Shown here in pieces: positions 14,765-17,618 of a stretch of 17,618 nt of DNA. Each line of letters begins with the position of its first letter. Within the stretch, counting starts at the first letter, position 1. The stretch spans positions 1-17,618 of the forward strand of contig CAZICZ010000013.1 in NCBI GenBank assembly GCA_964538025.1, given 5' to 3'. The notes below the pieces were generated by a model. It worked only from the letters and a program-made list of their open reading frames with translations. It was not told the DNA's origin and did no database searches. Origin of the DNA: UBA5078 sp964538025 (lineage in GTDB: Bacteria; Pseudomonadota; Gammaproteobacteria; Pseudomonadales; Pseudohongiellaceae). A program made the position numbers and the translations under genes.

Positions 14765-16462
14765 ATGTCCTCGGTAATGATAGTACTCTTAGGTCTTGCC
14801 GGCTTCTCGTTCGGTTGGTTTGTGTATTCGCGCTTCATCGCGCAGAAGATTTACAAACTGGATCCGAATTTTGTCACCCCTGCGCACCAGGTGAACGATG
14901 GTGTCGATTATGTTCCCACGAATAAGTTTGTTCTTTGGGGAGCACACTTCACATCTGTTGCAGGGGCAGCACCGATTGTAGGACCAGCGATTGCTGTGTA
15001 TTGGGGATGGGTCCCTGCAGTCCTATGGGTCACTTTCGGATCAGTATTTTTTGCTGGCGTCCATGACATGGGCGCACTTTGGGCGAGTAGCCGACATGGC
15101 GCCAAGTCCATAGGTGCACTCTCTGAATCAGTGATCGGTAAACGTACTCGATCACTTTTTATGATCGTTATCTTCTTACTCCTGCTGATGGTGAACGCAG
15201 TCTTCGGTACCATCATTGCCGGTGAAATGGTGGATATTCCAACTTCTGTTTTCCCAGCATGGGCTGCCATACCCGTAGCGGTGGCAATTGGATTTCTAAT
15301 CCGTCGCAAAGCAAACTTGCTGCTCATTTCTGTGATTGGTGTTGCCTTCCTTTATTTTACGATCTACGTCGGAAGCGAAATGCCCTTGGCGCTGCCTGAA
15401 GGTTTCCTCGGGCTTAATGAGCATGCAGCATGGATTTTGATACTTTTCACATATGCTGCGATTGCATCAATGTTGCCAGTGTGGGCACTGTTGCAGCCTC
15501 GCGACTACATCAACGGCGCTCAGCTGGTCGTTGGTCTGATTCTGCTTTATGGATCCGTATTCCTGGCCTTGCCAGACATTACTGCTCCAGCGTTCAATCA
15601 GGAAGTGCAAGTAGGTACGCCTAGCATATTCCCTCTACTGTTCATCACAATTGCGTGTGGCGCACTTTCTGGTTTCCACGGAATCGTGTCATCAGGCACC
15701 AGTTCCAAACAATTGGACAAAGAACCTGATGCCCGATTTGTCGGTTATCTCGGAGCACTTGGAGAGGGTTCTCTCGCGCTGATTACTATTGTCGCCGTCT
15801 CTGGGGCAATGTACGCCGCTAGCCCTGAAGCCTGGCATACACTTTATGGCGCCTTTGGCAGTGGCGGCGCCTCAGCATTTATTACCGGTGGAGGCAATCT
15901 TCTGACGGAGGGTTGGGGTCTTCCTAACGTCTTCGCAATGACCTTGCTCGCCACGATGGTCGTACTGTTTGCTGGCACAACTATGGACGCCGGAGTGCGT
16001 TTGCAGCGATATATCATTCAGGAATGGGGTGCCATCTACAATATCTCCATCTTGAAAAACAACGTTGCCGCCACCTTTGTTGCCGTTGGTAGCTGTCTGC
16101 TTCTGGCTTTCGGTGCAGGAGGTTCTTCGGGAAATGGCGGCAATATTATTTGGCCGTTGTTCGGAGCAACAAACCAAATCCTCGCAAGCCTGACACTTCT
16201 TGTGATTTCAATCTTCCTGATGAAGCTCGGACGCGCCGCCAAATACACCTTGGCACCGATGATTTTCGTCCTGCTTATGTCTGTTTGGGGAAGCTTGATT
16301 CAGATGGGGACGTACTACAACAATTCTCAGTGGCTTCTGGTTGTTTTGAGTATTGCCGTATTGATCGCAAGTATTCTTGTAATTCTGGAGGCTATCTCTG
16401 TGATCTCCAATCTCAAGAAGCAGGGAGTTGCGATACAAGAACCAAAAGACGCAAGTCAGTAA
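14765..16462 (+). CDS. CstA-family transporter (carbon starvation protein A)
   Basis: The product has 565 residues and about 15 membrane helices. It has the CstA signature regions: an N-terminal helix then DGVDYVPTNKFVLWGAHFTSVAG with APIVGPAIAVYWGW, FAGVHDMGALWASSRHG (about 96-112), CGALSGFHGIVSSGTSSKQL (about 298-317) and GATNQILASLTL near the end. E. coli CstA and BtsT are near 700 residues and import peptides or pyruvate; this is a shorter form seen in many bacteria, missing part of the long C-terminus. The substrate cannot be told from sequence. It has its own promoter and terminator, so it is a single-gene unit. Confidence 0.9.
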   Translation: MSSVMIVLLGLAGFSFGWFVYSRFIAQKIYKLDPNFVTPAHQVNDGVDYVPTNKFVLWGAHFTSVAGAAPIVGPAIAVYWGWVPAVLWVTFGSVFFAGVHDMGALWASSRHGAKSIGALSESVIGKRTRSLFMIVIFLLLLMVNAVFGTIIAGEMVDIPTSVFPAWAAIPVAVAIGFLIRRKANLLLISVIGVAFLYFTIYVGSEMPLALPEGFLGLNEHAAWILILFTYAAIASMLPVWALLQPRDYINGAQLVVGLILLYGSVFLALPDITAPAFNQEVQVGTPSIFPLLFITIACGALSGFHGIVSSGTSSKQLDKEPDARFVGYLGALGEGSLALITIVAVSGAMYAASPEAWHTLYGAFGSGGASAFITGGGNLLTEGWGLPNVFAMTLLATMVVLFAGTTMDAGVRLQRYIIQEWGAIYNISILKNNVAATFVAVGSCLLLAFGAGGSSGNGGNIIWPLFGATNQILASLTLLVISIFLMKLGRAAKYTLAPMIFVLLMSVWGSLIQMGTYYNNSQWLLVVLSIAVLIASILVILEAISVISNLKKQGVAIQEPKDASQ

Positions 16463-16478
16463 CTTTCTATAGCACCCT

Positions 16479-16517
16479 AAAAAGCCCTTTGCTGTAACAG
16501 CAAAGGGCTTTTTTTTT
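16479..16517 (+). terminator. Rho-independent terminator after the CstA gene
   Basis: AAAAAGCCCTTTGCTG pairs with CAGCAAAGGGCTTTTT around TAA, a perfect 16-bp stem, followed by further T to 16517. It starts 17 bases after the stop. Confidence 0.96.
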
Positions 16518-16585
16518 ACTTACAGTAATCTATAGTGCGAACAGATTGTCGAAGCAATCGAACTGCCTAAGCAGTAGTGGCATCC

Positions 16586-16613
16586 TTGAAAACATACTCC
16601 AATAACATAAAAC
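16586..16613 (+). promoter_or_regulatory. Putative promoter of the metallo-hydrolase gene
   Basis: TTGAAA (16586-16591, five of six) and TAAAAC (16608-16613, four of six) are separated by 16 bases. The start would be near 16620, giving a short leader that just includes the AGGAG site before the ATG at 16636. Confidence 0.4.
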
Positions 16614-16635
16614 ACCGGCACATAGGAGATTCAGC

Positions 16636-17508
16636 ATGTCTGACGTCATACCTCTAAGATCGTCATTCTTGGGCACTTTTTTGGTGACCACTCTGTTAGC
16701 CAGCACATTCAGTTTCGCGCAGACTGATTACAGCCAAGTGCAGATTACTACTCACCACGTACGTGGCAGCATGTACTATCTGGAGGGAGCGGGAGGCAAC
16801 ATTGGATTATCCGTTGGTGATGACGGCGTCGTCATGATCGACGATCAGTTTGCGCCATTAACAGATAAAATTTTGGCTGCCATTAAAAATTTGAGTAGTG
16901 GTGAAATACGATTTCTGATCAACACACATATGCACCCGGATCATACAGGCGGAAATGAAAATCTGGGCAAGCAAGGAATAGTTATTCTTGCCAGGGACAA
17001 AGTACGCGTTCGAATGCTTCGAAATGCTCCCAAAGAAGCGTTGCCAGTTCTGACTTTTGTGAATGACACAACAATTCATCTGAATGATGAAGAATTGATG
17101 ATTATCCCTGTCCCACCTGCACATACAGATGGTGACAGTTATATTTATTTTACTAAATCGGATGTCCTTCACACGGGAGATGTATTTAGAACCACTGGTT
17201 TCCCCTACATCGATGTTGGAAATGGAGGCACCCTGCAAGGCACCCTTGATGCATTGGGAATTGCCATCGGTATGTGTGGACCAGACACCATCGTCGTTCC
17301 AGGTCATGGAATTCCCTCGACTAGAGAGGACCTAATCTCATTCAGAGATATGATTTTAGATGTTATGAGTATTGTCCGTCCCATGGTGGAACAGGGAATG
17401 AGTTACGAGCAAGTGGTCGCAGCCAACCCAACAGCCAAGTATGACGCAAAATTTGGCAGCCCGGATCGTTTTCTTCCCGGAGTATATGCAGGGTTGGGAG
17501 GGGAGTGA
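16636..17508 (+). CDS. Exported metallo-beta-lactamase-fold hydrolase
   Basis: The product has 290 residues. Residues 1-29 are a signal peptide ending SFAQ. The MBL core is complete for two zinc ions: HMHPDH (H98, H100, D102, H103), H163 (PAHTDGD), D182 (HTGDVF) and H224 (PGHG). It begins with NIGLSVGDDGVVMIDDQF, typical of the exported SoxH/cyclase-like MBL group rather than true beta-lactamases, and NTHMHPDHTGGNENLG is characteristic of that group. The substrate is unknown. The ATG at 16636 follows AGGAGATTCAGC. It has its own terminator and is not obviously in an operon. Confidence 0.9.
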   Translation: MSDVIPLRSSFLGTFLVTTLLASTFSFAQTDYSQVQITTHHVRGSMYYLEGAGGNIGLSVGDDGVVMIDDQFAPLTDKILAAIKNLSSGEIRFLINTHMHPDHTGGNENLGKQGIVILARDKVRVRMLRNAPKEALPVLTFVNDTTIHLNDEELMIIPVPPAHTDGDSYIYFTKSDVLHTGDVFRTTGFPYIDVGNGGTLQGTLDALGIAIGMCGPDTIVVPGHGIPSTREDLISFRDMILDVMSIVRPMVEQGMSYEQVVAANPTAKYDAKFGSPDRFLPGVYAGLGGE

Positions 17509-17566
17509 TTTGCCGCTTCCAATCTGGCCATGAGGGCATGAACGCAAATTTTTCCGTCCGCGAAAA

Positions 17567-17599
17567 AAAAAGCCCCAACCTGTAAGGTTGGGGCTTTTT
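17567..17599 (+). terminator. Rho-independent terminator after the metallo-hydrolase gene
   Basis: AAAAAGCCCCAACC pairs with GGTTGGGGCTTTTT around TGTAA, a perfect 14-bp stem ending in a T run. The preceding A run means it could also stop transcription from the right. Confidence 0.95.
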
Positions 17600-17618
17600 G
17601 GTTTAAGAGCCTGACGAT

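Noticed and set aside
1..17618. CRISPR arrays, insertion sequences, phage genes or attachment sites
   Set aside because: I saw no regularly spaced repeats, transposase or integrase motifs. The tRNA genes have intact ends with no visible duplicated 3' fragments nearby.

Overview
The window looks like a chromosomal segment of a Gammaproteobacterium with roughly even base composition. The evidence is the tyr-gly-thr tRNA run just upstream of tuf, the birA-coaX-SPOR gene order ahead of it (an arrangement I associate with Pseudomonas and relatives), and the many exported redox proteins. Species cannot be told from this alone.

Layout. From 1 to 3223 everything is on the minus strand and conserved: birA, coaX and a SPOR-domain membrane protein, then tRNA-Tyr, tRNA-Gly, tRNA-Thr and the first codons of tuf. 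A likely tRNA promoter with a GC-rich discriminator lies inside the end of the SPOR gene. From 3387 to 11144 is the most unusual part. It holds two tandem minus-strand paralogues (3387-5111 and 5334-7031). Each is an exported fusion of a one-cysteine thioredoxin-like domain, a CXXCH haem motif and a PHM-type two-copper monooxygenase core. Two plus-strand PAL/NHL-type beta-propellers follow (7263-8303 and 9960-11144), with a minus-strand HupE/UreJ-type membrane protein between them. In animals PHM and PAL are the two halves of the peptide-amidating enzyme PAM. One monooxygenase copy and one propeller copy keep nearly all PAM active-site residues, while the other copy of each has lost several. 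I infer a periplasmic, cytochrome-linked PAM-like oxidative cleavage system with two diverged copies of each half. The substrate is unknown.

From 11316 to 12310 there is a small exported YajG-like protein and an exported NIPSNAP protein. On the minus strand from 13607 to 12349 is a membrane module of two DUF6644-type four-helix proteins and a 48-residue single-helix protein. A further membrane protein gene (14530-13844) is interrupted by one in-frame TAG. The right end carries a CstA-family transporter and an exported metallo-beta-lactamase-fold hydrolase, each followed by a strong terminator.

How the genes may fit together (inference): nearly all products between 3387 and 17508 are exported or membrane-bound. 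The haem and thiol domains could deliver electrons to the copper centres, the HupE-like and DUF6644 proteins could supply metal or electrons from the membrane, and the propellers could act on the hydroxylated product. No gene-free stretch exceeds 300 bases.
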